From NCBI GenBank assembly GCA_964427415.1, contig CAYRUH010000012.1, positions 15,067 to 79,066 of the forward strand: a stretch of DNA of 64,000 nt, written 5' to 3'. This DNA is from Lentisalinibacter sp964427415 (GTDB lineage Bacteria; Pseudomonadota; Gammaproteobacteria; Steroidobacterales; Woeseiaceae). The notes below the pieces were generated by a model that was not told the DNA's origin, searched no databases, and was given only the letters and a program-made list of their open reading frames with translations. Below, piece by piece: positions 8,028 to 16,787 of the stretch (its first letter is position 1; each line of letters starts with the position of its first letter). The translations under genes and the position numbers were made by a program.

Positions 8028-9227
8028 GTGGCCAGCACACAACCCGTCAGCTCAACCGCCGGCCGCAAGAGGCTGGACCCCCTCGATCTCTGCGACGTCG
8101 ACACCGAACTCGGCGACGAGGAGCGCATGGTGCGCGACTCCGTGGCCCGCTTCGTCGACGACCGGGTGCTGCCTGTCATCCGGGAGTGCTTCGAGAAGCA
8201 TGTCTTCCCGCGGGACCTCATTCCGGAGGTGGCGGAACTGGGGCTGCTCGGCAGCTCCATCGAGGGCTACGGCTGCGCCGGCCTGAACGGCGTCTCCTAC
8301 GGCCTGATCTGCCAGCAGCTCGAGCGGGGCGACAGCGGCCTCAGGAGCTTCGTCTCCGTGCAGTCCAGCCTGGTGATGTATCCCATCCATGCCTTCGGCA
8401 GCGAGGAGCAGAAGGAGCGCTGGCTGCCGGCGCTGGCCTGCGCCGAGGCCATCGGCTGCTTCGGGCTCACCGAGCCTCAGGGCGGCTCGGATCCCGGCAA
8501 CATGAAGACCCACGCGAAGCGCGACGGCGACGACTGGGTGCTGAACGGCGCGAAGATGTGGATCACCAACGCCCCCATCGCCGACGTGGCCGTGGTGTGG
8601 GCGATGACGCCCGACGGTGTGCGCGGTTTCGTCGTCGAGACCGACACGCCCGGCTTCGAGGCCCACGAGATCCACGATAAATTCTCCCTGCGCGCCTCTT
8701 CCACCGGCGCGCTTTACCTGGACGACGTTCGCGTGCCGGCCTCGAGCCTGCTGCCCGGCGTGCAGGGACTGAAAGGCCCGCTGTCCTGCCTCACCCAGGC
8801 CCGCTACGGCATCACCTGGGGCGCCATCGGCGCCGCCCAGGCGTGCCTCGCCGAGGTGCTCGCTTACACGGCCGAGCGCGAGATGTTCGGCCGCCCGCTG
8901 AACCAGACCCAGACCATCCAGATCCGCATGGCCGACATGGCCCGGCGCATCACCACCGCGCAGCTGCTCTCGCTGCGCCTGGGCCGCCTGAAGGACGCCG
9001 GACGGCTGCAACCGAGCCAGGTCTCGCTGGCCAAGTGGAACAACGTGCGCATGGCTCTCGACATCGCCCGGGATGCCCGCGACATCCTCGGCGGCAGCGG
9101 CATCAGCGCCGAGTACGTGCCCATCCGCCACATGCTCAACCTCGAGAGCGTGATCACTTACGAGGGCACCGAGACCGTCCACCAGCTCATCATCGGCAAG
9201 GAGCTCACCGGCATCAATGCCTTCTGA
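8028..9227 (+). CDS. gcdH: Glutaryl-CoA dehydrogenase
   Basis: FAD enzyme that oxidises and decarboxylates glutaryl-CoA to crotonyl-CoA in lysine and tryptophan breakdown. The 399 aa product follows the acyl-CoA dehydrogenase layout, with FAD/substrate motifs CFGLTEPQGGSDPGNM and KMWITNAPIADV. The C-terminus has ARDILGGSGISAEY and NLESVITYEGTETVH, in which Glu379 is the expected catalytic base; the ending TGINAF is characteristic of GcdH rather than other acyl-CoA dehydrogenases. GTG at 8028 is preferred over the in-frame GTG at 8019 because AGGAG (8015-8019) then sits 8 bp upstream. Confidence 0.95.
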   Translation: MASTQPVSSTAGRKRLDPLDLCDVDTELGDEERMVRDSVARFVDDRVLPVIRECFEKHVFPRDLIPEVAELGLLGSSIEGYGCAGLNGVSYGLICQQLERGDSGLRSFVSVQSSLVMYPIHAFGSEEQKERWLPALACAEAIGCFGLTEPQGGSDPGNMKTHAKRDGDDWVLNGAKMWITNAPIADVAVVWAMTPDGVRGFVVETDTPGFEAHEIHDKFSLRASSTGALYLDDVRVPASSLLPGVQGLKGPLSCLTQARYGITWGAIGAAQACLAEVLAYTAEREMFGRPLNQTQTIQIRMADMARRITTAQLLSLRLGRLKDAGRLQPSQVSLAKWNNVRMALDIARDARDILGGSGISAEYVPIRHMLNLESVITYEGTETVHQLIIGKELTGINAF

Positions 9228-9278
9228 CCAGCGCCCGCCGGACGCGCGCCCGGGGAGTCCGGCCGGCGCCGCAGCGCC

Positions 9279-10652
9279 GTGACGGCGGCGGCCAGCGAAC
9301 CGCGGCCGGCGACCCACCGCGACGTGTGGCGCATCGCCGCGCCGCTGATCCTGTCGAACGTCTCCGTGCCGCTGCTCGGCATGGTCGATACCGCCGTCAT
9401 GGGCCACCTCGACGAGCCCTGGTATCTCGGCGCGGTAGCGGTCGGCGCCACCATCTTCAGTTTCCTCTACACCGGCGTGAATTTCCTGCGCATGGGCACC
9501 ACGGGACTCGCGGCCCAGGCCTGCGGCGCCCGCGACGGTGCGGCGGTTCGCACCAGCATAGGCCAGGCCGTCATCGTCGCACTCGCCATTGCGCTCGTTC
9601 TGATCGCCCTGCAGCAGCCGGCCGGCAGCATCGCACTGGCACTGCTCGGGCCCGGGCCCGAAGTGGCACAGTTCGCCCGCGTCTATTTCGACGTGCGCAT
9701 CTGGAGCGCGCCCGCCACGCTCGCCAATTACGCCATCGTCGGCTGGTTCATCGGCCTGCAGAACGCCCGCGTGCCGCTGGTCATTGTGCTGGTGATCAAT
9801 ATCACCAACATCCTGCTCGACCTGGTGTTCGTGGTCGGCCTCGGCATGAAGACAGAGGGCGTGGCCCTGGCCTCCGTGGTCGCGGAGTTCACCGGCCTTG
9901 CCGCGGGCTGCGCTTTCGTCGCCCGGGAGCTGAAGCGCTGGCCCGGCCGTTTCGAGCGGACCGCGCTCACCCGCATCGGCAATTACGGTCCCTTCTTCTC
10001 CGTGAACGGCAACCTGTTCCTGCGCACCATGGCGCTGATGTTCGCGCTGGGCTTCCTGACGGCCCGCAGCGCCCGCCTGGGCGACGTGCTGCTGGCCGCC
10101 AACGCCATCCTGCTGAACCTGCAGTACCTGCTCTCTTATGCCCTGGACGGCCTGGCCCATGCCGCGGAGGCTCTGGTGGGCAAAGCCATGGGCGAGCGCA
10201 GCCGCGAGAACCTGCGCCGGGCCGTGCGCCTCAGCCTCGCCTGGTCGCTGGTCGTCGCAGTGGCGTTGTCCCTGTTCTACGCGCTCGCCGGGCCCGCCAT
10301 CATCCGCCTGCTCACCGAACTGCCCGAGGTGCTGCGCGCGGCCGTGACCTACCTGCCCTGGATGGTGGCATCACCGGTGGTCTCGGTGTGGAGCTTCCTC
10401 TACGACGGCGTCTTCGTCGGCGCCACCCGGGCACGGGAGATGCGCAACATCATGGTGCTCTCCGCCTTCGGCGTCTTCGTCCCGACCTGGTTCCTCACCC
10501 AGCCCTGGGGCAACCACGGCCTGTGGTTCGCCTTTCTCGCCTTCATGGGCGCGCGGGGGATCGGCATGCACTGGTATTACCGCCGCGTGGCGGCCGACCC
10601 CTGGCCGACGCCGAAACACGACGGCGAGCGTCGGGCCGGACAGTCAGCATAA
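9279..10652 (+). CDS. MATE-family efflux transporter, DinF-like
   Basis: Cation-coupled drug/toxin exporter of the inner membrane. The 457 aa protein has about twelve hydrophobic helices in two repeats. The first repeat opens with DVWRIAAPLILSNVSVPLLG and the DTAVMGHL motif typical of the DinF branch, with FLRMGTTGLAAQACG in helix 2-3; the second half has YALDGLAHAAEALVG. The GTG at 9279 is the only plausible start before the first helix, and its ribosome site is weak. The gene follows gcdH by 51 bp and may share its transcript. Substrate unknown. Confidence 0.9.
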   Translation: MTAAASEPRPATHRDVWRIAAPLILSNVSVPLLGMVDTAVMGHLDEPWYLGAVAVGATIFSFLYTGVNFLRMGTTGLAAQACGARDGAAVRTSIGQAVIVALAIALVLIALQQPAGSIALALLGPGPEVAQFARVYFDVRIWSAPATLANYAIVGWFIGLQNARVPLVIVLVINITNILLDLVFVVGLGMKTEGVALASVVAEFTGLAAGCAFVARELKRWPGRFERTALTRIGNYGPFFSVNGNLFLRTMALMFALGFLTARSARLGDVLLAANAILLNLQYLLSYALDGLAHAAEALVGKAMGERSRENLRRAVRLSLAWSLVVAVALSLFYALAGPAIIRLLTELPEVLRAAVTYLPWMVASPVVSVWSFLYDGVFVGATRAREMRNIMVLSAFGVFVPTWFLTQPWGNHGLWFAFLAFMGARGIGMHWYYRRVAADPWPTPKHDGERRAGQSA

Positions 10653-10689
10653 TCGTCGCCGGCGCCGCAGCGGCACCCGCCCGCAGCTC

Positions 10690-12054
10690 TCAGGCCGGCG
10701 CACGCAGCATGTCCGCCTGCTGTCTCTCCACCTCCCGCACCGCCCAGCGCCAGGCGCCGATGCCGCAGATCACATTTGCCGCGGCATAGGCGGCGAAGAT
10801 ACCGGCGTAGCCGGCCACGACCGAACCCGCCCACGCCAGCGGCAGGTAGATGACCACCATGCGCATGACGGAGACCACCACCGCGGGCAGCGGCCGCCCG
10901 ATGCCGTTGAACGAGGCATTCATCACCATGACCATGCCGGCCGTGCCGTAGCTGACCGGCACGATCAGGAAGTAAGTGGCCGCCACCATGACCACCCGCG
11001 GCTCGTCACTGAACAGCGCCGCCAACGGCCGGCCGAACACGACCAGCGCGAGTGCCAGCACCAGGCCGAGTCCCAGGCAGAAGCGGGTACACAGAGACAG
11101 CGCCTCGATGATGCGCTCCGGCTTCTGCGCGGAGAGGTTCTGGCCGACGATCGGGCCGATGACGGCCGACAGGGCGAAGAAGCTGATCAGGGTCATGCCC
11201 TCGACCCGGCTGGCCACGCCGAAGCCCGCCACCACCTCCGGCCCGTAGTCCGCCAGCATGGCCGTCACCACGCCGATGCTGACAGGAATAATGGCATTGG
11301 TGCCGGCCGCAGGCAGCCCAACGTGGAGGATGCGCCGCCAGGAGGCCCGGATGGGGCCGAGGCCGGGCCATTCCAGGGTCAGCAGGCCGAGACGGAAATG
11401 CAGCACCCAGATGGCACCGACGAAGGCCGCGGCGCGGCCGATCAGCCCGGCCACGGCGGCACCGGTGAGCTCCAGCCGCGGGAACGGGCCGAGTCCGAAG
11501 ATCAGCAGCGGGTCCAGCGCCGCTGTGAGCAGCGCCGAGGCGATCATCAGCATGCCCGGTATACGCGCATCGCCCGTGGCCCGCAGCGAGGCCATGCCGA
11601 CCATCGGCACCACCACGAACACCATACCGGCGTACCAGACCAGCATGTAGTCACGGATCATCGGGATGATGTCCGGCGGTGCGCCCAGCAGGCGGAACAG
11701 TGGCTCGATGGTGACTGCACCGATCAGTGCCAGCACCAGCGTGATCAGGAAGGCGAGCACGAGGGCGTCGGTGGCGATGCGCCGGGCCTGCTCCGCGTCG
11801 CGGGCGCCGATGGCCCGCGCCAGCACCGAAGAGGTGCCGGCGCCGAGTCCGATGGCCACCGAGGACAACGTGAAGACTACCGGGAACGTAAAGGCGATGG
11901 CGGCCAGCGGATCCGGTCCCAGCTGGCCGACAAACCAGGTGTCCACCAGATAGACGCCCATGGTGGCGGAGATGCCGATCATCATCGGCAGCGTCATCGC
12001 CGCCAGATGGCGGCCGATCGGACCTTCGGTGAGCTTCGCTGTCTGCTGCGTCAT
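10690..12054 (-). CDS. MATE-family efflux transporter
   Basis: A 454 aa polytopic exporter convergent with the preceding MATE gene but only distantly similar to it. The opening PIGRHLAAMTLPMMIGI and YLVDTWFVGQLGPDPLAAIA are characteristic of the MATE family branch that includes NorM/VmrA-type proteins. GLGAGTSSVLARAIG and SFNGIGRPLPA are the conserved loops after helices 2 and 10. Twelve hydrophobic segments are readable. The C-terminus ends in a short basic-acidic tail. Substrate unknown. Confidence 0.9.
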   Translation of the reverse strand: MTQQTAKLTEGPIGRHLAAMTLPMMIGISATMGVYLVDTWFVGQLGPDPLAAIAFTFPVVFTLSSVAIGLGAGTSSVLARAIGARDAEQARRIATDALVLAFLITLVLALIGAVTIEPLFRLLGAPPDIIPMIRDYMLVWYAGMVFVVVPMVGMASLRATGDARIPGMLMIASALLTAALDPLLIFGLGPFPRLELTGAAVAGLIGRAAAFVGAIWVLHFRLGLLTLEWPGLGPIRASWRRILHVGLPAAGTNAIIPVSIGVVTAMLADYGPEVVAGFGVASRVEGMTLISFFALSAVIGPIVGQNLSAQKPERIIEALSLCTRFCLGLGLVLALALVVFGRPLAALFSDEPRVVMVAATYFLIVPVSYGTAGMVMVMNASFNGIGRPLPAVVVSVMRMVVIYLPLAWAGSVVAGYAGIFAAYAAANVICGIGAWRWAVREVERQQADMLRAPA

Positions 12055-12209
12055 CGGACGATCGCCAGGGCGCGGGGGCGGCTACTGTAACCCATGGCCC
12101 GGCCATCGGTTACCGTAGCCGGGCCATCCACAGCGTCGAGCGGCGCCTGTCGAGGCGAGAGGACCAGGCGCGAGGACGGGACGCGTCGGTGTCCGCCGTC
12201 ATCGGCGGC

Positions 12210-12218
12210 TGCTATCCT
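12210..12218 (+). promoter_or_regulatory. Extended -10 promoter candidate for SRPBCC-NUDIX pair
   Basis: TGC-TATCCT (hexamer 12213-12218) lies 26 bp before the GTG at 12245. TG plus a 4-of-6 hexamer match in a GC-rich divergent region; no clear -35. It would give a short leader of about 20 nt. Confidence 0.35.
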
Positions 12219-12244
12219 CGCGCGTCCGGTGTCCCGAGAACCCC

Positions 12245-12697
12245 GTGAATATCGAACTGAGCCGCCGTATCCGCCGTGACATCCCCACCGTCCTCGCCGC
12301 GATCGCCGATCCCGGCATGCTGGACGCATGGCAGCCTACGCTGAAGGACCTGCGTATGCTCAGCGGCCGTCGCGGCGCGCCGGGCAGCGTCTGCGAACTG
12401 GTCTACGACGAGAACGGCCGGGAAGTGCGGCTGGAGGAGACCGTCACGGACACCCGCGAGCACGAACTGCTGGAATTCACCTATCGGGGCGCCCAGGCTG
12501 TCAGTCGCGTCCGCCACTGGTTCGCAAGTCCCGCCGCGGGCGAGACCGTCTGGACGGTGGACTGCCGGTTCCGCTTCCGGGGGCTCTGGCTGCGGCTGCT
12601 GGTACCCTTCGTCAAGGGCCCCTTGCGCCAGCGTATCGACAGCGACATGGCGCGGCTGCAGGCACTGCTGGAACATGCGGAGGAAAGATCGTCTTGA
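12245..12697 (+). CDS. SRPBCC (START/Bet v1-like) family protein
   Basis: A 150 aa soluble protein starting at GTG 12245. The N-terminal beta strand (NIELSRRIRRDIPTVLAAIADP) followed by two short helices, a seven-strand region and a long C-terminal helix (FVKGPLRQRIDSDMARLQAL) is the SRPBCC ligand-binding fold. The DPGMLDAWQPTL segment is usual for polyketide-cyclase/dehydrase-like members. The ligand cannot be deduced. Its TGA is inside the TTGA overlap with the NUDIX gene, so the two are translationally coupled. Confidence 0.75.
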   Translation: MNIELSRRIRRDIPTVLAAIADPGMLDAWQPTLKDLRMLSGRRGAPGSVCELVYDENGREVRLEETVTDTREHELLEFTYRGAQAVSRVRHWFASPAAGETVWTVDCRFRFRGLWLRLLVPFVKGPLRQRIDSDMARLQALLEHAEERSS

Positions 12698-13236
12698 CCT
12701 GGAAACGGCTCACATCACGCACGGTGTTCGAGAACGACTGGATCACCGTCCTCGAAGACGACGTCATCAACCCGAACGGCGGCCACAACCGCTACGGCCA
12801 CGTCCATTTCAAAAACCGGGCCATCGGCATCGTGCCCCTCTCGACGGAGGGCGATACCTGGCTGGTGGGCCAGCATCGATACACCCTGGGCGAGTGGTCC
12901 TGGGAGATCCCGATGGGCGGCTGCGGCGGCGAGGACCCGCTGCAGGCAGCTAAGCGCGAGCTGCGCGAGGAGACGGGTCTGAGCGCGGAGCGCTGGCAGG
13001 AGGTCATGCGGCTGCACACCAGCAACTCAATCACCGACGAGTCCGGCTTCGTGTTCCTGGCCGAGGGGCTCTCGACAGGCGAGCCCGCCTTCGACGAGAC
13101 CGAGAAACTCGCCATCCGCCGCCTGCCCCTCGCCGACGCCGTGCGCATGGTGCTGGCCGGAGAGATCACGGATGCCATCAGCGCCGCAGGGCTACTGCGG
13201 GTGTGGGCGGGTCGCGTGCCGTCCTCTCTGCCGTAA
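12694..13236 (+). CDS. NUDIX hydrolase
   Basis: Predicted hydrolase of a nucleoside diphosphate linked to another moiety, probably a nucleotide sugar. The start is TTG at 12694, in a 4-bp overlap with the SRPBCC stop and preceded by GGAGGAAAG at 12679-12687, giving 180 aa. The N-terminal block VFENDWITVLEDDVINPNGG and FKNRAIGIVPL match a NUDIX subfamily common in Xanthomonadales and relatives. The NUDIX box is E-DPLQAAK-RELREETGL, but the glycine loop before its first glutamate (PMGGCGGED) is one residue shorter than the G-x5-E consensus. The 3' end overlaps the convergent sortase gene by 59 bp. Confidence 0.85.
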   Translation: MTWKRLTSRTVFENDWITVLEDDVINPNGGHNRYGHVHFKNRAIGIVPLSTEGDTWLVGQHRYTLGEWSWEIPMGGCGGEDPLQAAKRELREETGLSAERWQEVMRLHTSNSITDESGFVFLAEGLSTGEPAFDETEKLAIRRLPLADAVRMVLAGEITDAISAAGLLRVWAGRVPSSLP

Positions 13237-13780
13237 CCAGGTAGCGTAGCGGGCCACCCGGGCGCACCGCGTCGAAGGGGTAGCAGGTCACCAGCGTCAG
13301 CCGGTCGACCGGGTCGTCCAGGCCGATGCCGTCGCTGCGAGCGTCCAGCACCTCGCTACCGGTGACCCGATAACGCAGCCGTCGACCGTTGGCGATCTCC
13401 AGCTCCAGCTCGTCCCCGGGCTCCAGTTCGGCCAGAAAGCGGAAGTGGGTATCGCGATGCCCCACCAAAACGGTGTTGCCCGCCGCGCCTGGCGCTGCGC
13501 TGGCCTCAAGGTGGCCGGGTCCGAAAGCCAGCGTGCGGCCGCTGCCGCCGGAGAGCACGACGAGGTCCACCATGCCGCCGATCGCGGCCAGTCTGGCGAC
13601 CGGCCAGGTATCGGCCCAGGGCCAGGGGCGCACGGCCTCGGCCCCTTCCCGGGTTTCCTCCCAGGCTTCCCGCAGCAGGCTCTGGGCCGCCCAGGCCTTG
13701 AGCGGCAGCCAGGCGCCGGCGCTCAGTTGCCAGAGTCCGATGGCGAGGACCGCGGCCACGGCGAGGCGCTCAGGCCGCAT
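13178..13780 (-). CDS. Class GN sortase of the dedicated proteobacterial sortase system
   Basis: Membrane-anchored transpeptidase expected to cleave the LPATG signal of the protein encoded immediately upstream. The product is 200 aa: an N-terminal signal-anchor helix (LAVAAVLAIGLWQLSAGAWL, about 6-25), then the sortase beta-barrel. Catalytic residues are visible: His in VGHRDTHF (about 108), Cys166 in TLVTCYPF and Arg179 in PLRYLV. ATG 13780 is chosen because an upstream in-frame ATG would add 17 residues inside the substrate gene. It overlaps the substrate stop by 11 bp, so the two form one operon. Confidence 0.93.
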   Translation of the reverse strand: MRPERLAVAAVLAIGLWQLSAGAWLPLKAWAAQSLLREAWEETREGAEAVRPWPWADTWPVARLAAIGGMVDLVVLSGGSGRTLAFGPGHLEASAAPGAAGNTVLVGHRDTHFRFLAELEPGDELELEIANGRRLRYRVTGSEVLDARSDGIGLDDPVDRLTLVTCYPFDAVRPGGPLRYLVTAERTARDPPTPAVALRR

Positions 13781-15878
13781 GGCAGCGCCTGACGTCCTGC
13801 ACCCGCAGTCCGACAAGCAGGCCGAGGCCAAGGAGCAGGCCGACCAGGCCGATCAGACGGCGCAGCGGGGCCGCCGTGCCGGTGGCGGGCAGGTTGTACA
13901 CGGCCGCGGTCTGACCCCGGGGCAGCAGGGACGGCACCCGTTCCTCGATCAGTGCAGCGCCGGCGGGCCGGGCGGGACTGCGATCGACGGCCACCAGACT
14001 CGTGTAGCCGCTGACCAGGTGGTGGGCGAGCGCCGTGCGGACGATCTCCGCCCGGATGCGCTCTTCCGGCACGCCGGCACGGCGGGCATCCTCCAGCGAC
14101 TCGATGCGGGCCCTCGCCCAGAGCTTGCCGACGCCCGGGTAGGCCCGGGCCTCGTCGAACACCAGCTGGCGCATCCAGTAGCCGTCGCCCCGCCGGCCGC
14201 TCACCGTGACCACGGCGCCCGCCGGCGGCGGCCGCTCGAAGCGGGCGCTGACCATCAGGGGCTCGCCGTGATAGAGGTCGGGCACGGGCGCAGGGTAGAC
14301 CTCGGCGTCGGCACCGGCCGGCCAGTCCACGGTGATGTCGGTGAGGGCCGGGCGCTCGAGCCGCCGGAACAGCCGCTCCATACGAGCGCTCACCTCGTCG
14401 GCGTCGCCGATCACGAGCGCCGAGCCCCGGCCAGCCTCCGCGGCCTTGCGCATGAACCACCGGTTCGGCGCAGCGCCAATCGCCACGGTGAACAGGCGAG
14501 AATCGCCAAGCCGGGCGCGGATCAGCTCCAGCAGCGCCGCTTCGTTGCCGACGCTGCCGTCCGTGATGAAGACGATCTGGCGCAGCCGCCCCGACGCGCG
14601 CCGACGCAGGGCGGCGGCGAGTGCCGGCTCCATCTCGGTGCCGCCGTTGGCCGCCAGGCCAGCCACCAGCTCCAGCGCCTCCTCACGCCACAGCCGTTCA
14701 CCGGACACCGGTGCCGGGAAGAAGGCCCGGCTACGGCTGTTGAACTCGATGACGTTGAAGCGATCCTCCGGGCGCAGCCTCGACAGGGCGATCGACAGGG
14801 CTGCCTTCGCCTGCTCGAGGGAAGCGCCGTGCATGGAGCCCGAGGTGTCGACGACGAAGATCAGCTCCCTGGGAGGAGGGGAGGCGTAGCGGGGCTCCTC
14901 GCCATGGGGCGGCTGGAAGAACAGCAGCCACGTCCCGGCACCGGCCTGGCCGGTGCCGCGGAAGAGCGTCGCGGCGGGCAGCGCTCCGGGCAGCGGCCGC
15001 CAGGCGATCTCCAGGTCCCGATCCATGGGCACGTCGCGGCCGTCGAAGCCGATGTGCCAGGCCCGGCCTTCCCGGCTCGCATGGAGTTCGTGATGGCGGC
15101 CCGTGACGGCAACGAGTTCCACGCCGGCGTCGATGACGCCCTCCAGGGTCAGGTGGTGGCCGTCGGAGCGGGTCGCGGCCGGCGCGGCGAACGGCGGACT
15201 GATCGCGCCGGCATCGGGCACCTGATCGGTACCTCCGGCGTCCCTGTCGGCAGGACGGCCGGGGATGTAGCGGGGCGTGAGCGTCAGCGGCAGATGCAGG
15301 CCGTACTCGCCGTCGCCGTAGTCTACCGTCTGCTGCCAGGCGATCTCGATCTCCACCGTCTCGCCCGGGCTCACGTTGGCCAGGCGGGTGGTGAACAGGT
15401 TCGGCCGCTGGCGGTCCACCAGCACGGTACGACGGCCGGCCTCCCGGGCCTCGCGGTACGCACGCTCGGCCTCGACCTTGTCACTGATCTCGCCCTCGAT
15501 CACGGTCGCGCCGTAGCGCATCGTCAGCTCGTCGACGGCGGCGTCGGCGGGCAGCGGAAAGGTGTAGACGCCCTCCACCCAGTCGTCGCGGTCGTTACGA
15601 AATCGCTGGGTGAGCCGCACCCGTGCCACCAGGCCGCTCACCTCGAGCTGCAGTGCAGACGACAGGTGGGGTGCGGCGCTCGACCGGCCGTCACGCTGCC
15701 ACTCGAGGGGCGAAGCGAGCGCCGCGCCGGCGAACAGTGCCAGCAGCGCGAGCGCCACTGCCGTTGCCACCGCCCTCGCCAGCATCCCTGCCATTGCCGC
15801 CGCTATTGCCACCGCGGCCGCCGGCTCCGCCACCCGCGTCCGCGACACCTTGTCCGTCTCTCTGCCCGAGCGCTTCAT
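13770..15878 (-). CDS. Sortase target protein with VIT and VWA domains, LPATG sorting signal
   Basis: The single substrate of the adjacent sortase (marine proteobacterial sortase target family). ATG 15878 has AGGAGG 8 bp upstream and gives 702 aa. Order: signal peptide (hydrophobic ATAVALALLALFAGAALA), a VIT domain (about 50-185, with NDRDDWVEGVYTFPLP and NLFTTRLANVSPGETVE), a VWA domain (from about 320) with the metal-site motif DTSGSMHG and FITDGSVG, then the C-terminal signal LPATG (663-667), a hydrophobic helix and a basic tail (DVRRC). It is therefore predicted to be exported and covalently transferred to a cell-envelope acceptor. VIT/VWA architecture resembles inter-alpha-trypsin inhibitor heavy chains, suggesting adhesion or protein binding. 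Confidence 0.93.
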   Translation of the reverse strand: MKRSGRETDKVSRTRVAEPAAAVAIAAAMAGMLARAVATAVALALLALFAGAALASPLEWQRDGRSSAAPHLSSALQLEVSGLVARVRLTQRFRNDRDDWVEGVYTFPLPADAAVDELTMRYGATVIEGEISDKVEAERAYREAREAGRRTVLVDRQRPNLFTTRLANVSPGETVEIEIAWQQTVDYGDGEYGLHLPLTLTPRYIPGRPADRDAGGTDQVPDAGAISPPFAAPAATRSDGHHLTLEGVIDAGVELVAVTGRHHELHASREGRAWHIGFDGRDVPMDRDLEIAWRPLPGALPAATLFRGTGQAGAGTWLLFFQPPHGEEPRYASPPPRELIFVVDTSGSMHGASLEQAKAALSIALSRLRPEDRFNVIEFNSRSRAFFPAPVSGERLWREEALELVAGLAANGGTEMEPALAAALRRRASGRLRQIVFITDGSVGNEAALLELIRARLGDSRLFTVAIGAAPNRWFMRKAAEAGRGSALVIGDADEVSARMERLFRRLERPALTDITVDWPAGADAEVYPAPVPDLYHGEPLMVSARFERPPPAGAVVTVSGRRGDGYWMRQLVFDEARAYPGVGKLWARARIESLEDARRAGVPEERIRAEIVRTALAHHLVSGYTSLVAVDRSPARPAGAALIEERVPSLLPRGQTAAVYNLPATGTAAPLRRLIGLVGLLLGLGLLVGLRVQDVRRCHAA

Positions 15879-15979
15879 CAGCCTGCCTCCTGCGGATCCC
15901 TGTGTTCGTCCCATGACCTCGATTGCAGCAGGACAGGGCGGCAGCCCGCGGTCGGCTCCATGGCATATCGCGGACAGAA

Positions 15980-16020
15980 TGTGGCAAATTGTGGCGTTCC
16001 CCTGTCGCGATGCCTGTCGC
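15980..16020. promoter_or_regulatory. Direct repeats in the divergent sortase/pdsR intergenic region
   Basis: Two direct-repeat pairs lie in the 183-bp gap between the divergent operons. TGTGGC occurs at 15980-15985 and 15990-15995 (10-bp period), and CCTGTCGC at 16001-16008 and 16013-16020 (12-bp period). OmpR-type regulators bind direct repeats spaced about one helical turn, so the first pair is a candidate PdsR site controlling both directions. This is inference from spacing. Confidence 0.4.
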
Positions 16021-16061
16021 AAGGCCGTCGCGACCCCGTCGTCAGCGCCACGGAGCCGCCG

Positions 16062-16751
16062 GTGAAGAGACGCATCGCCATCGTCGAGGACGAGCCCGCC
16101 ATCCGCGAGAACTACGCGGCCGCCTTCCGCCGCGAAGGCTACGAGGTGGAGGGCTGGGGCGACCGGCACTCGGCGCTGGAGTCCTTTCACGCGCGCCTGC
16201 CCGACCTGGTGATCATCGACGTGAACCTGGCGGACGACGTCGAGGGCGGCTTCGAGCTCTGCCGGGAGCTGCGGGGGATGTCCGCCACCGTCCCCATCCT
16301 CTTCCTCACCGCGCGGGACAGCGAGCTGGATGCTATCTCCGGCCTGCGTCTCGGCGCCGACGACTACCTCACCAAAGACATCAGCCTGCCCCATCTGCTC
16401 GCCCGGGTGGCCGCGCTGTTCCGCCGCCTGGAGGCGGTGAGCGGCGGCGGCGACGAGACGCCCGTCCGCCGGGGCGAGCTGGAGATCGACGTCGACCGGC
16501 TGGCCGTGCGCTGGCGCGGCCGACCGGTGCCGCTCACGCTCACCGAGTTCTGGCTGGTGCATGCGCTGGCGCGCTATCCCGGCCACGTGCGCAACCGCCA
16601 GCAGCTGATGGATGCGGCCAGCGTCGTGCTCGACGACAACACGATCACCTCCCATATCAAGCGCATCCGGCGGAAGTTCCAGCGGCTGGACCCGGACTTC
16701 GCTGCCGTCGACACGGTCTACGGCGTGGGCTACCGCTGGCTCGCGGACTGA
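16062..16751 (+). CDS. pdsR: Dedicated sortase system response regulator, OmpR family
   Basis: DNA-binding response regulator of 229 aa. GTG at 16062 (KRRIAIVEDEP follows) has GGAG at 16052-16055; there is no ATG near. The receiver domain (1-120) has the acidic pair ED, phospho-acceptor Asp53 in LVIIDVNLAD, Thr in FLTARDSEL and Lys in DDYLTKDIS. The C-terminal winged helix (about 135-229) shows LTLTEFWLVHALARYPG and TVYGVGYRWL. It sits divergent to the sortase-substrate operon and 36 bp upstream of its kinase, the order characteristic of the PdsR/PdsS families. Confidence 0.92.
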   Translation: MKRRIAIVEDEPAIRENYAAAFRREGYEVEGWGDRHSALESFHARLPDLVIIDVNLADDVEGGFELCRELRGMSATVPILFLTARDSELDAISGLRLGADDYLTKDISLPHLLARVAALFRRLEAVSGGGDETPVRRGELEIDVDRLAVRWRGRPVPLTLTEFWLVHALARYPGHVRNRQQLMDAASVVLDDNTITSHIKRIRRKFQRLDPDFAAVDTVYGVGYRWLAD

Positions 16752-16787
16752 CGGCCGGGCAGCTCCGGGACCGGCCAGAATCCCGCC

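Noticed and set aside
13389..16751. A plus-strand open frame of more than 1,100 codons running through the sortase locus into pdsR
   Set aside because: Only the last 229 codons encode a recognisable protein (PdsR); the rest is the antisense shadow of the substrate and sortase genes, which have signal peptides, catalytic motifs and good ribosome sites.
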